Positions 35,787-49,199 of a stretch of 64,000 nucleotides of DNA are shown here, piece by piece. The notes under the pieces were generated by a model. The model saw only the letters and a list, made by a program, of their open reading frames with translations. It was not told where the DNA came from and made no database searches. Position numbers and translations under genes: made by a program. Positions within the stretch are counted from its first letter, which is position 1. Each line of letters begins with the position of its first letter. Source of the stretch: Plantago major (lineage: Eukaryota > Streptophyta > Magnoliopsida > Lamiales > Plantaginaceae); the NCBI GenBank assembly GCA_026545765.1, contig JAIFAC010000262.1, positions 62,001-126,000 of the forward strand, in the 5' to 3' direction.

Positions 35787-35884
35787 GTAATTGACCTCTC
35801 AGATATCTGATTTGTCATCTAAAGTTTTCTTGATAAAATTTCCTAAGTATTGTGATAATTTTAATTCTCGTGACTGCATCCAAG
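35787..35884 (+). other. Probable intron 4 of the Copia-2 post-pol gene
   Basis: 98 bp, GAG|GTAATTGACCTC ... GCATCCAAG|TCTCCG, phase 0. In Copia-3 the space between the same exons is only about 41 bp and reads through in frame. Confidence 0.45.
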
Positions 35885-35962
35885 TCTCCGCCTCATAACA
35901 AGATATCTGAGACACCAATTGTCTCAGTAGCACAAGTCTCTGAGCCTGAAGTACTTACTCAG

Positions 35963-36040
35963 GTAACTAAGAAACTAAACTACACTTCTACTCAGATATC
36001 TATAAAAGTTTTTGAGCTCACTCAAAACTCTTTCTTTCAG
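35963..36040 (+). other. Possible intron 5 of the Copia-2 post-pol gene
   Basis: 78 bp, CAG|GTAACTAAG ... TTTCTTTCAG|GCTCAA, phase 0. The Copia-3 counterpart (57003-57080) has the same length. In both copies the segment has no in-frame stop, so it may be exon instead. Confidence 0.4.
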
Positions 36041-39000
36041 GCTCAAACGAGTGCCAAGCAGGCTCCCAATGTTGAAACAAGGGACCTACTTCCCTTCTTC
36101 AAAACTCACACTCTGCCAAAGCATATTCAATGCTTCAAGAAATGGCAAAGGTTAAGGTGCTCTGATCTCTCTGAAATATTGAGAATCACAGATCAACCAA
36201 ACAGGTGAGCACGAGCTCGACTTGAGACATATATCCATGCAATGTTCCCTACATGTAAAGACATACGCCATGTACTTTATTGCATAAGGATTTCTCCAGA
36301 GAAGTGGCGATAGCTTGATACAAGCCTTTGAACAGCAGATGGTCGACAAGATTACGATGGCATTCAAGCCGCCTCGCCAAACTCGCAATTTATACCTTCA
36401 ACAAGAAGAGGTTAATGGGTAATATCACCATTCTCAAGTGATCAATCTTGTATCAAGATGATGAGGAGGAAGAGATAAACGAAAATAACTTCGATGAACC
36501 TCCCAATCGACCATCACCAAAAGGATGACATGCATAAAAGGATGATGATGATGCCCCGCACTGTGGACGAGTAATTTCTATGAATAATGCCTCACCAATG
36601 AAAAGCACACCGAGAAGACTTCACGTAAATCTCCTCCATCTCCTCAGAAATCTACTCATCCATCTTCTAACCAACACCCAGTTACTACTGAACAAGTAGT
36701 TGAGCTTTCTGAAGAAACAAATCAGAAAATATTAAACACTCAAACCAGAACTGCTCAACTCAAACAACTGTTGGAAGAAGAACAACAGCCCCATCTTCAA
36801 CTAGAAGATCAAATAGCTAGATCCAGAGACAAGCTTGATCAACTACAAGATCAATACTTACAAGAAATGATTGCTTACTCTGAGGTTAAAGAGCTACAGG
36901 ATGCTGTGAATGCTATCACCAAAGAACTCGATACTGAAGAAGTATCTGAAGTCAAGCATGATTCTAAGCCTGCATCATCTTCAAAGGAAGTACCATCCTC
37001 CTTCCAGAAAGGGAAGAAACCAATCTCTGAAATGGTTGCTGGACTCGATACAATCGATGAGCATGTCCAAGAGGATGAAGATCACTGGGCTGATTACTCA
37101 GATGATGAAGAAGACAAGACTTTGGCAGAGCACCGCAATGAACATCTAGCGGTTTCTCACTTGAAAAGGAAGCTGATTGCTCCTACAATATTCAGCAAAC
37201 TGCCAAATGTCCACTCCAATGAATATATGAATAGGTACCAAGTACTGGCTCATCTGAAAAAGGAGATGTCTTCACAGAACAAGGAAGTAATCATTCCGCC
37301 CCTCGAAATGAAAAAGTTCACCGAACTCATCACTCGTGAGAACAACCAAAGATAGTCATTGGTCGAAGATCTGGAATGATAAGGGACGATGATGCGCCTT
37401 TAGTCAAAAAGCTTTCCAAGAGGCAAGTTACATCGCCGAAAAGCAGATGCCATCCTAGCCCATCAAGTAGCTCACCGATAAGGACAATGGACTTATCAAA
37501 CAAAATCAGAGCTCAAAGTCAACTTCGGTTGGTCACGCTTATAATTATTTACAAGGGCACTTTAACTCTCTCGATTCTTTTATGAGACCGAGTCACCAAC
37601 AATGACTAAGGGGAAAGAGGTACAACTGACCTCAAAGTCAAGGGGAATGGGAAGAAGGAGACGAAAATAAGAAGAAATCTGAGTCAAAAGTGCTGTAAAG
37701 GAAGAAGAAACATGAAAACTTCCCACCGCCACTCGTAATCAATGAACCTCCTCAAACCAAGTCATGGCAAATAGTAGCCGCTTCCCAAAAACCCATCAAG
37801 GAACTAAATGATAACAAGGGCTATGGCACGTAAACCTCCAAGGAGTACCAAGGCTCCAAGGAGAAGACAAGTTAAAGGATTGATGAATCTTCCAAGAAGA
37901 AGAAGAAGGTCAAATCAAGTACCGGGCAATGAAGAAGGTCAGAAACTCTCACAAGATTTAATCTTGATGATGATGAGGAAACTGATGAAGATGAAGCTCT
38001 TCACAAGAAAAGAAAAATTGAAAGCCTAATCGAGCCCATAGTCGAAAGCCCCTAGTCGCTAAAACACCCTCCGAAATACCAAGTCTATCCAGGTGGTTCT
38101 TCAAGCAACAACCCCAAAGAGAATTCAAAACAAAGAAGGAACAGATCGAGAGTCGAAAGCAAAGACAAAGTCAACTTCCACTGTGCCGAAGAAGCCAAAA
38201 TTGAGTATGTGAAGTATGACAATGATTCCTCCGCTCATGTGCATCAATCAAAAAATGGCTATCGATTCGAACTTAAGCATCTATTGGTAAATTCAAGATT
38301 TCGTAACCAATCCATAAACAACTTATGGCATGGAGAAAAGATAAGCAAACCTTGATCAACACCAATCACATTAAAGCATGGTCGATTTTGAAGTTGTCAA
38401 GAGAACTCAAGCCATGAGAAAGGACCTCTCGATGAATGTCCATATGGAAAGCCGATGATGTGCATGTAATCAATATTACAGAACAGTACAAGAGCAAGAC
38501 TTGCTGTGGAACCCTATGAGTCGTTCTATCTAACTGAAGATCAATACAAGGGTGACATCAGATATCTAAGGATTATCTACGAATACTTCAAGCTTTCAGA
38601 TATCAGAATAGAGCATGCCTGGAAGTGGGGAAAGTATCTGTGGGTCAAACATTTTGTCAAGAAAAATCCTACCAAAACTTACAAAGAGGTCTGTGGATTT
38701 GCCAGAGACACTGAGATGCTCGCCGTAACACTTCTATGATTATTCTCGATGACATCAAAAGGTTCGAGATAGGAAATTTGCGTGATCGATCCATAGAACT
38801 ACTGTTGAAGACTTGAAGAGTTGAAGACTTGAAGACTAGTCTATTAGGATGTTTACTTGGAGCTTGGTTACTCCTGTTGTCCTAATTTACTATGTAGTTT
38901 TTGTATTTTTGCTGACTGAGCCAAACTTGTTCTATGTATTGAAGTTTTCTGTAATCTCTTTGTCACTTATCCAAGAACTTAATCTTTATAGTATTCTATA

Positions 39001-39157
39001 AAAGATAACTTGTCAGCAAAGATCACACCTTGTGATTTGGTTGATGTCTACTTTCTGCACTTAATTGAATGATTTGAAAAATCTTAAGAAATGATTAAGT
39101 TTTGGACTGTTCACTCATCCAGATTCGTAATAGGTCAGATAGTCATCGTTGATTAAT

Positions 39158-39173
39158 CAAAAAGGGGAAAATT
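39158..39173 (+). other. Polypurine tract of Copia-2
   Basis: 'caaaaaggggaaaatt' ends directly at the 3' LTR start (39174), the place of plus-strand priming. Confidence 0.75.
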
Positions 39174-40868
39174 TGTTGAGAAATTTGTTAGGAAATTTGT
39201 TAGATATTTTGTTAGAAATATCTGTTTAGATTTTGATCAGCAACATGATGACTTATCTTAGTCTCAGAAAGGTGATTAGTACTCTTGATTCACTTGAACA
39301 TTGTAAAAGAGGAAACCCACTAAGTATGATAGTCTAGCTAATCTTGTATAGGATGTTAGGTCTCAAAATGTAATTTTTATTTTATGAAGAGAAGACATCC
39401 AAGGTAACAAGCTCAACGATTGAAGACTTCAAGAAACCGCACAAGATTATCAAAGCTTTCTCGATACCTTAGCCAGATATCTTAAAGACACAAATAGTTT
39501 TTAAACAAATCAGGTCACAAGAGATATCTCGAGAAATGAAAGGTCTATCTGAAAACAAGGAAAGTGTCCATGATATCTATTCTCGACATACTGAAGCTTA
39601 ACCACATTTCAAAATGTAAATATATATATTACAAACAAAGTTGTTTCAATAAAAGTGGTATATGAAGATTGAAGATAAGGACGTGCAAAGAATCAGATAA
39701 TACTAGTTTCTGATACAAAGCATAGTTCCGTTGACACTACAGGACAAAAAGTATAGTACAATGCATTTAATGCACGGACAGAGATGTCTGAACAAAAGCA
39801 ACGGCAGCTCAAGAAGAAGACAAAATCACATAAGATTATACACAGATATCAATAGTTTGAATTTGAGCCTAACGGATACTATTCAAATGGCACTCAAATT
39901 CATCTATAAATATCAACACTTAGACTGCTTGAGAAGACATGACGCTGAAACACAGAACTTATTGAACATCTTATTCTCTCAAAGCAAATTACTTATCCTC
40001 AAAGCTTCTCACATGCACCAAAGCTTTTGATCTTGAGTAACACTAAAGTTCTAAGTGCCCTGATCCTAAACAAGCATAGCTATCTGTGAAAGAGTTGAAA
40101 CAAAAGATCAAGTATCTGAGATTCATTCTCTTGAACACTTATCTAAGACTTGGGTCAGTAAAAAGAACAAGATACCATACGTTGAAAAGTGTATTAAGTA
40201 TACATGATTCACAGAGCTATCTGAATAACTGAATAAGTTATTAAAGAAGCTCACCTGACAACTCAAACCGAAACCAACACCATAACTGGTGTGGAGTATG
40301 TGAAGTACTTAGTTTGAAAATCGTGAATAACTCCAAGGTTATCGGAGTATAGGAAGTACTTGATTTGGAAAACTAGGGAATAACTCCAAGGTTATTGAGT
40401 ATAGGAAGTACTTAGCTTGGGAAGCTAGGGAATAACTCAAAAAGGTTTCTGAGTACAGGAAGTACTTGGCTGAGAAAGCCGGGGAACAACTCAGGGGGAA
40501 CATTTGGTTGGGAACCATTTGGTTAAGGGAATCTTAGAATAGGATTTTTGTAAGGAGAACTCAATTATCTATTCCAATGAATTCTAGGTCTCTGGAAGAC
40601 CGAAGTGGATTAGTTGGAGGATTACGCCACCTCCAGATACCCCTATACTTGTGGTTATTTACCTTCGCATTTACATTTCAAAGAACACACACACACACAC
40701 TTTAACTGCTTCTCGCACTTATCTATCTTAAGTCTTCCAAGGCTCGATTCTAAGTATCAGATATCTACTCAGATATCTGAGAAATAGTTTTTTTCGACAA
40801 AAGTTTTAAAAGACTATTCACCCCCCCCCCCCCTTCAGTCTTTTACTTTGCCGTTATCTGGACCAACA
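39174..40868 (+). repeat. 3' LTR of Copia-2
   Basis: Matches 24981-26693. Its C-run near the end is longer (about 13 C, 40821-40833) than in the 5' copy (5 C). It has one full CAGATATCTG palindrome at 40770-40779, which the 5' LTR has lost. Confidence 0.95.
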
Positions 40869-41626
40869 TAGAGCATGCTAATTTCCTAGATAGTTGTGAG
40901 TCATTACCTTTTGGTGAAGATGTAGAGGAAATCTTAGAGGTAGAAGGCGAGCAGAGAACTTTAGAACCACCTCTAGAACTTAAGGAACTTCCTAGCCATC
41001 TTAAGTATGTCTACTTGGGGGAGGGAAATTCAAAACCTGCGATAATTTCGGCTAAACTGACTGTGGAACAAAAAGAGAAATTGATTGCGATACTACGAAA
41101 TAAATCTCAAGCCATAAGTTGGAGCATTAGCGATATCAAAGTTGTTGACCCTTCCCGATGTACCCATAGGATTGCTCTGAAGGAAGGGACTAAACCAACA
41201 GCAACCACATCGTCAGCCTCAACCCCGCTTCGTGATGTAGTGAAAAAAGAGATCATTAAGCTGCTTGATAGTGACATGATTTATCCTGTGCCTGATTGTA
41301 AATGGGTTAGCCATATCCATGTAGTACCTAAGAAGTCTGGAATAACTGTGGAAAAGAATGAGAAAAGGGAGTTGGTTCCTTTAAGGAAAACAACTGGGTG
41401 GCGTATGTGCATAGATTATAGGAGATTGAATTCCTTTAAGGAAAACAACTGGGTGGCGTATGTGCATAGATTATAGGAGATTCAATGTCGCTACCAAAAG
41501 GATCACTTCCCCCTACCCTTTATTTACGAGATGCTCAACCGCTTTGCTGGGCGAGCATTCTACTGTTTTCTAGATGGTCTTTCAGGTTTCTACCAGATTC
41601 ACATAGCTAGGGAGGATCGGCCAAGA
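40869..41626 (+). pseudogene. Athila reverse transcriptase start, truncated
   Basis: The frame continues from 24980. 'ELPSHLKYVYLGEG' (40986-41027) is followed by 'SAKLTVEQKEKLIAILRNKS' (41048-41107), 'KWVSHIHVVPKKSG' (41300-41340) and 'GWRMCIDYRRLN' (41398-41433). A 55-bp tandem duplication (41376-41430 and 41431-41485) breaks the frame. After it come 'FLDGLSGFYQIHIAREDRP' (41568-41625) and then the LTR of the tandem element. The catalytic YxDD motif is absent because of the truncation. Confidence 0.88.
41376..41485 (+). repeat. 55-bp tandem duplication in Athila RT
   Basis: Two copies starting 'ttcctttaaggaaaacaact', with period 55 bp, nearly identical to the end. 55 is not a multiple of three, so it shifts the RT frame. 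Confidence 0.92.
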
Positions 41627-43048
<1,422 letters not shown>

Positions 43049-43050
43049 TT

Positions 43051-43068
43051 TGGCGCCGCTAACGGGGA
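43051..43068 (+). other. Primer binding site, first unit (tRNA-Asp type)
   Basis: TGGCGCCGCTAACGGGGA, three bases from the plant tRNA-Asp complement, two bases after the LTR. Confidence 0.8.
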
Positions 43069-43199
43069 ATCAATTCCTATTGTAGCGCTGATTGCAAATT
43101 TTTACTCGTTTTGTTTATAGTTTTCTTTTGTTTCGTTAGTTATGTTTTGTCGGAACTACTCGTGGTTTCTTGTCTTCGTGTGTGTAGGGACTTATGCAA

Positions 43200-43545
43200 C
43201 CAAGAAACGTATCTGATGGACATCTACTCTATCCGCCAAAAAGAGAGGGGACTCCTTCATAGTTTCCGCCGCTTCGGAGAAAGATTCTACGATGCGGTAT
43301 CGGTTTAGAGAGCTTGAAAAAGGGTGCATAAATGCTAGTTTGAGCGGTACGGATGTGATAGAATGTTTCTATTTTGGATTGACCAAGGATGATCAAACGA
43401 TATTTGAAGAAGCCGCGAGACAACCCATAGATGAGTTTAAACTCAAACAATTCTTTGAGTTAGCCAATTCTTTGAGTTTGTTGATGTTGCTGATTGAGGA
43501 CATCCAGCGTGAGAAGATAAACCATCCTCGCCGAGTGATTTCCTA
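43200..43545 (+). pseudogene. Gag relic, first unit
   Basis: The 43292-43546 frame has 'MRYRFRELEKGCINASLSGT' (start) and 'FYFGLTKDDQTIFEEAARQP', related to the capsid block of Athila Gag (compare 'WDRFKEAKYKCPNH' in the complete Athila). An upstream frame gives 'GERFYDAVSV'. The rest of Gag is missing. The second unit has a closely similar copy at 62448-62760. Confidence 0.7.
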
Positions 43546-45471
43546 ATCGCTTCCCACTGCATAAGAAGAAACCTATTCTACTCCTTACCGCCGAAATGAC
43601 TCCGAACCTCGCTTCTCACGGTACAAGAAGAAACACATTCTACTTGCTTACCTACTGAGCTGATTCCTGAACCTGCCCCTACGGTACAAGAAGAAACCCA
43701 TGATTCGCACGTCATAGTCCCATCATACCCATTGGACTGCCCAGGGAGTTTCGACCCACTTTTTCGTTTTTATTTTCCCTCTGATACACATAGTTATTTT
43801 TTAGTTTTTGAATTTTCTGATTTGTTTAATTTTAGTTTGTAGGGAATCATGGAACTGTTAGAGAACTTGAGGAGAGGAGCTAAGGATGGCTCACAAAACG
43901 CTGAGGATACCGGGACGGATACAACGAATTCGTTCCCGTTTGATAATGGATAGTAGGATTCCCAAAAAGTCGAGCCAATGACTATAATAAAAGACGCTTC
44001 CTGGGAGGCAAGCCGGGGGTAAGTTTTTCTTTATTATCGTTTTGTTATTTTTTCTATTTTATTCCTTGGCTTGCTTAAACTTGAAACTCGAGGACGAGCT
44101 AAAGTTTAGGTTTGGGGAGGGATTCCATGTGTTTTGTGTTCGTTTTTATCGCTTTCATAGTGGTGGTCGGTGAGCCACATAGGATTGCATATCTTTTTAT
44201 GCATGTGTGCCTTATTTATCTACGTGGGTGGTATGTTAGCCACTTTTATGTGTTTATTTTGTTTTCGCTTATGTTTGTGTCTTAGATTTTTAGATAGAGT
44301 CTTTTCGCCTACGCTTTGGCCTATTTTCAAATTTCGTGAGTCCGAGTCTCCACCAAGTAGAACGCCCATTGAAGGTGTTAAATCCACTTGTTGCTTACGC
44401 TTTGTTTGATGATTAATGGAAGTAGGACAATGTATTTTTAATCCTAAGGTCATTTCTCTTTAAATAGCAAGTTTGTTTAGCTCCTCGTCCAAAAACCTGT
44501 GAGAAGCCCGAGAGCCATGAAAAAAATTTGTACCGGCAAAGGTATTGTGTGATTTCCTGGGTTGTGCAAGTTTTTACGTATTACTTGCACCTTTTCATAC
44601 TTATGTGCACTAAGTCTTGTTAGAGATGATGAACGGCATGCTCTTTTCCCTTGTTTCAAGGATCATGTTTGGGGAGAGAACTGTTATCTTGCGACTTTTA
44701 TGTGTTGTTTTGCATTATTGCTGAAAAGTTTGTTTACTTCTCCCTAAAAGCTTATTGATATTTGAATCCCAGGGTGGATCTATGGTCTTCATTGATCACC
44801 ATTAGTCGTGTTAGGCGTGTTTCAAATACTACCTATATACCGGCGTGGTCCTAGAAAGCCATCTGTCCGTGAGGGTTGATAGCATGTACACCAAACTGAC
44901 ACGCACAAAAGTGCGGACTTTCGGTAAAATAGACACCTGCAAAAAATTGAGATTAAAAGAGCCCAATGAGGCCAAGAACTGAATATACAGTGAAGAATTT
45001 GATTGAGATTGGAATCGGTTGACATGATTAGGGGGAGCAGTTTCAGGTTTTGTTTTCTGAAAAATTGAGTCGCCTGTTAAGTCCCTTTCGATCTAGTGAG
45101 ACGAGTGCAAAAGCATAAGATATTCTAGGCACCTTTGTGACACAAGTCACCTTCCCAGTTTAGTTTTGAGCTTATACCCCATTTGGATACTTCAAAGAGA
45201 GTGAGAGATACACTGCATTCACCTGTGAGGGACTAGCGAGCTACACTTAAGTGCTATTTGTCTGGAAAACGATGGTGTTTGATTTTCTGTACACTGTTTT
45301 GCCAAAGTTGGTTTGATGATAAAATTTTTGCATCTCGTGGACTTACTGTTTACAATGGTAGATTAGGTCACTTGGGACCTTGAATCTTTGTCTGTTTTCG
45401 TGGTTTGAGTCTAGTTTTTGTCTAGGTTGTTTGTTTGCACGAGGACGAGTAAAGGTTCGGTTTGGGGAGTT
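43546..45471 (+). other. 3' internal region of the first tandem unit, no gene recognised
   Basis: After a degraded copy of the 63-bp repeat (43551-43700) there is a short frame MELLENLRRGAKDGSQ at 43850. It then has non-coding sequence with 'ggttttgggg'-like purine words and ends in a polypurine tract, 'ggtttggggagt', at 45459-45470, directly before the second LTR. No pol domain was seen. Confidence 0.65.
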
Positions 45472-46247
45472 TGATGAGACTATAATTTAGAGTCTCATTT
45501 GGTTCTTTTTAGCGATCTTTATTAGTCTTCGGTTATTGTTTTCTAGTGTTTCTTGTATGTTTTTATGCTTTGGTATTTTGATGTTGTTTTGCAGGAATCG
45601 ATGATTTTGAGTCAAAATAAGGGCAAGTCGATATCATGGTTTCGCCGCCATGCGAGGTATTCAAATTCATGCAAGCATTGCCGAGAGGCAATTAATTCTG
45701 TGGAGAAGAGCTCACCGTGGCGAGCTTCAATCTTCAAAATAGAGGCTTCATTCGCAAAATATCGCCGTGGCAGAGCACTTTGCTCGCCGCATCGAAATTA
45801 TGCGAGGGCTATATATATTGCAATAAAGAAGGCTAGCCGCGGAGAGGCAATTGGGCCGTGGCGGCGAGATTTTACGAATGGCTCCCCTGTTTTGAAGGAA
45901 GACGCTCGCCGCGGCGAGAATTTGCGAGCTGGATATATAATCAACAAAAGAAATCTCGCCACAAGTAGACGCGCAGTGCTCGTAATTTGTTTTCTTTTCT
46001 TTCATACTTCTTTTAACCTAGTTCATAGAAAAAACTCCATATTCATACTTAGACATTGAGACAATTTGGAGCTTGATTTTGCTTAATTATCGAAGGATTG
46101 ATATCGAATCCCTGATTATTGTGGTAACTCTCTATTGTTTTATCTTATTCAATTCGTTCCTATTCTGTTTCTCGAATTGTTTAAGCTTGCATGTGATTAT
46201 CATTCTGTTTGTGTTAATCATGAGCATTATCTTGTATTCTTTCATCC
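45472..46247 (+). repeat. Second LTR of the tandem element, 5' part
   Basis: Starts TGATGAGACTATAATTTAG and matches the first LTR. It contains several CTCGCCGCGGCGAG-like palindromes (45640-45950). It is split at 46247 by Copia-3 with duplication CATCC (46243-46247). Confidence 0.88.
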
Positions 46248-47841
46248 TGTTAGGAATATCTATTTACTTTTTGATCAGCAACCTAATGACTTATCTTAGC
46301 TCAGAAAGGTGGTTAGTACTCTTGGTTCACTTGAACACTGTAAAAGAGGAAACTCACTAAGTATGATAGTCTAGCAAATCTTGTATAGGATGTTAGGTCT
46401 CTGAATGTAATTTTTATTTCTCTAAAGAAGTCCAAGAAGAAGGCATCCAGCAGGAAAAGTTCAACGGATTTGAAGATTTGAAGACTGCACAAGATTGCTG
46501 AAGATAAGGGTTTTCAGATACCTATGTCCAGATATCTTGAAGACACAAGCGTTTTTAAATGAACAGTGTTGCAAAAGATATCTGAGAAATAATAGGTTTC
46601 TGAAACGAGAAAAGTGCCCACATATATCTACACTCAGATACCTTGGACATAAACTATGTTTCTGAAAAGAAATATATTATAACAAGTTGTTTCAACAAGT
46701 GGTATCTGAAGTTGTGATAATCTCTGGAAAAGGACGCAAAGCTTCGAGAACTCGATAGTATAAGATCTCCGACATAATGCATAGTTCCGTGGCACTACAG
46801 ACAAAGTATAGTACAATGCATTCAATGCACGGATGTAAATGTCCGAACAAAACGGTAGCTTCAAGAAGAAGACAAACGATTACAAAGATTATACTCAGAT
46901 ATCAATAGTATGAATTTGATTTAAGCCTAACGAATACTATTCAAACGTCACTCAAATTCATCTATAAATATCAACACTTAGACTGCTTGAGAACACACCT
47001 TAGAACACTGAACTTACATTGAATACTCTCACACAAGCTCTCTCAAGCACACTACTTACCTTCAAGCATTCTGTTGTGACCAAAGCTCTTGATTCTAAGT
47101 AGCACAAAAGTTCTAAGTGTCCTGATCCTTAACAAGCATTGCTATTTGTGAAAGAGTTGAATTAAGATTAAATATCTGAGATTCATTCTCTTGAACATTT
47201 ATCATAGACTTGGGTCAGTAAAGAACAAGATACCACACATTGCAAAGTGTATTAAGTATACTTGATTCTCAGAGCTATCTGCATAACTGAACAAGTTATT
47301 AAAGAAGCTCACCTGACAAACTACCTTAACCAATTCCTTAATTGCCATGGAGTACATGAAGTACTTAGTTTGGGAAACTAAGGAACAACTCCAGGAAAAA
47401 GGTTTCTGAGTACAGGAAGTACTTGGCTGTGAAAGCCGGGGAATAACTCAGGGGGAAAACTTGGTTGGGAACCTAGTGTGATTAGGAATCAAGAGAAGAT
47501 TTTTGTAAGGTTACTTCAATTATCTGTCTTAGTGGATTCCAGGTCTGAGAAAGGCTGAAGTGGATTAGTTGAAGGATTACGCCACCTTCAGATACCACTA
47601 TAAAAAGACTTGTGTTATTTACTTTCTGCATTTTATTACTTGCTTTATTTACCTTGCAAAGTATTTACACCTATCTTGCTGAGCACGTGCACTTATCATA
47701 GAAAAGTCTTCCGCTCTCTGAAATTATGTATCAAATATCTTCACAGATATCTGAGAAACTGTGTTTATTGACAAAAGTTTAAAAAGACTATTCACCCCAC
47801 CCCCCCTCTAGTCTTTTACTTTGCCGTTATCTGGACCAACA
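46248..47841 (+). repeat. 5' LTR of Copia-3
   Basis: TGTTAGGAATATC... to ...GGACCAACA. It matches 60189-61749. It has the terminal C-loop hairpin (stem near 47781-47790 with 47809-47818) and a CAGATATCTG palindrome near 47744. Confidence 0.95.
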
Positions 47842-47843
47842 AG

Positions 47844-47855
47844 TGGTATCAGAGC
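47844..47855 (+). other. Primer binding site of Copia-3 (tRNA-Met type)
   Basis: TGGTATCAGAGC, a perfect match, two bases after the LTR. Confidence 0.92.
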
Positions 47856-47959
47856 ATGAGGTTCCCAAGCCTTCTGCACTGAACCTAGATCTCAGATAAG
47901 TGCCCACTAACTGCTTTTCACCTACACTTGATTTGTTTGTTTAGTGTGTTTGCTGCAGG

Positions 47960-49080
47960 ATGTCTTTAAGTAACGCCCCAATTCTCAAGCCAGAGAATTA
48001 TGAGAAATGGATGCACAACATGACTCTCCACCTAGAAGCCATCAGTGACAAAATGATCGACGTAATAAAGAATGGCCCAATAGTCATTCAACAACTCAAG
48101 CAGGTCATGGAGGTTTCTAATGGTAGAGATAGAGAACAAAGCGATGGGTCTTCACAGACAGATGCGTCAACCAGTGGAAGACCTGCCAGTCAAATTATTT
48201 ACGAACCAAAGCCTAGAGAGCTCTGGACATCGGAAGATGCCAAGAGAAATCGACTGGATGGTCAGGCTCGTAATATCATCATACGTTCTACTCCAGAGCA
48301 CATACAATGTAAACTGTGGGGTGCAAAAACGGTGAAAGTGGCCTGGCAACTGATTGAAGAAATCTGTGCCGGCACTGAGAAAACGAAGGAAAATAAGTTC
48401 GAAGCTTTGAAGATCTAATTCCAAAAGTTTTAAACAAGGTCCCACAGAGACTCTTGAAGAACTTGATTTCTGGTTTACAACACTTATGAGTGACATGGCT
48501 GCACTTGGTGAAAGTAATAGATATACCCAGTCAGAAAAGATTAAGACTATTGTGAGAAGTCTAAACCATAACTAGGAGCACACAAAGTTTTTCTACTTTA
48601 ACCAAGGAATGTCAGGTATCACTCCAGTGGAACTTTTCTCTCACCTTGCCACTGTTGACTATGACACAACTCAAAGAGAACAAACAACTGAAAAGTTGCG
48701 TATCGTTGCTCTAGTTGCTCAAGGAACTTCAAAAGAAGGAAGGCAAGGAGGTGATCGAGGATGCTCTTGTCAGAAGCAAATGAAAAATATGTCACGGGAA
48801 ATAGAGAGAAGAAAAGCCAAAGAGAAGTCAAAAGCATCTACACTCAAACTATCACCAAGACAAAATATGCAAAGCTCAACAAGCCTACCGTAAAGTATCA
48901 AGTACTGAGGAAGCAGAAATCGGAAACGATATCTGTTTCTATTGTCAGAAACCTAGTCATTTCAAGAAGGATTGCCCTGCCTTCAACAAGCTAAAGACAG
49001 GAGACAAGAAAGATAGGAGAAACTTCAAGAGAAGCCAGAGCTCGCCATCAAGAACCGAAAAGATACCTCTCAACCGGATG
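47960..49080 (+). pseudogene. Copia-3 gag
   Basis: The best gag of the three. The frame 47960-48418 begins MSLSNAPILKPENYEKW, contains 'LHLEAISDKMIDVIKNGPIV' and ends at 'KENKFEALKI', where a stop interrupts it. The next frame (48609-48893) and the zinc knuckle CFYCQKPSHFKKDC (about 48941-48982) follow. The ATG at 47960 lies about 105 bases after the primer site, and the context 'caggatgtc' aligns with the start in Copia-1. Confidence 0.88.
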
Positions 49081-49199
49081 CTCTAGACATTGAGTCGATT
49101 CGAGGATGAAGACTCGATGATTCCACACTACCTTCTCCGTAAATGTGGTGTTTCTCATGAAGTGATCGACTTTGGTCAAAAGAAGAAAGAAGTATGTGG

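Larger units (their letters stand above)
33332..38760 (+). pseudogene. Copia-2 post-pol gene with probable introns, function unknown
   Basis: It starts at ATG 33332 (MAPKVQPHR), aligned with Copia-1 and Copia-3. Blocks in order: a basic N-terminus; 'GKEILLDLTTFCKLFEFQNL' (33680-33740); 'NWGKYALMKFVKKIQGFEPK' (34001-34060); 'KATVGYGLKICYLLEKLGIE' (34093-34152). Ser/Glu/Pro-rich exons (35275-36040) are separated by GT-AG segments. Then 'FFKTHTLPKHIQCFKKWQRL' (36093-36152), an acidic tract, a coiled coil (36765-36920), a Lys/Arg-rich stretch (37810-37940) and 'KNPTKTYKEVCGFARD' (38661-38708). The early part weakly resembles a domain seen in plant transposon-associated ORFs. I see no signal peptide or membrane helix, so an envelope role is not supported. 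Many frames are broken. Confidence 0.65.
24981..40868 (+). mobile_element. Copia-2: complete-length Ty1/copia retrotransposon (15,888 bp)
   Basis: Both LTRs (1713 and 1695 bp), a tRNA-Met-type primer site, gag, pol, a long post-pol unit and a polypurine tract are present. The 5-bp target duplication is TAGAG (24976-24980 and 40869-40873). It sits in the Athila pol linker, and the Athila frame reads across once it is removed. The size is at the top of the copia range because of the post-pol unit (about 33136-38760). All ORFs are broken. It is in the same orientation as its host. Confidence 0.95.
21260..41626 (+). mobile_element. Ty3/gypsy Athila-lineage retrotransposon, interrupted and truncated
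   Basis: 5' LTR 21260-22799, tRNA-Asp-type primer binding site, gag, protease, then Copia-2 (24981-40868), then the start of RT, which ends at 41626 where another LTR begins. The blocks 'LDNGASINLLPYAIYKQLGL' (protease) and 'ELPSHLKYVYLGEG' (before RT) are typical of Athila. RNase H, integrase and the 3' LTR are not in the window and may lie beyond 64000. Confidence 0.87.

Noticed and set aside
33332-38760. Post-pol gene as a retroviral-type envelope
   Set aside because: No signal peptide, transmembrane helix or Cys-rich ectodomain is visible, and the product is basic, Ser/Glu-rich and coiled-coil.
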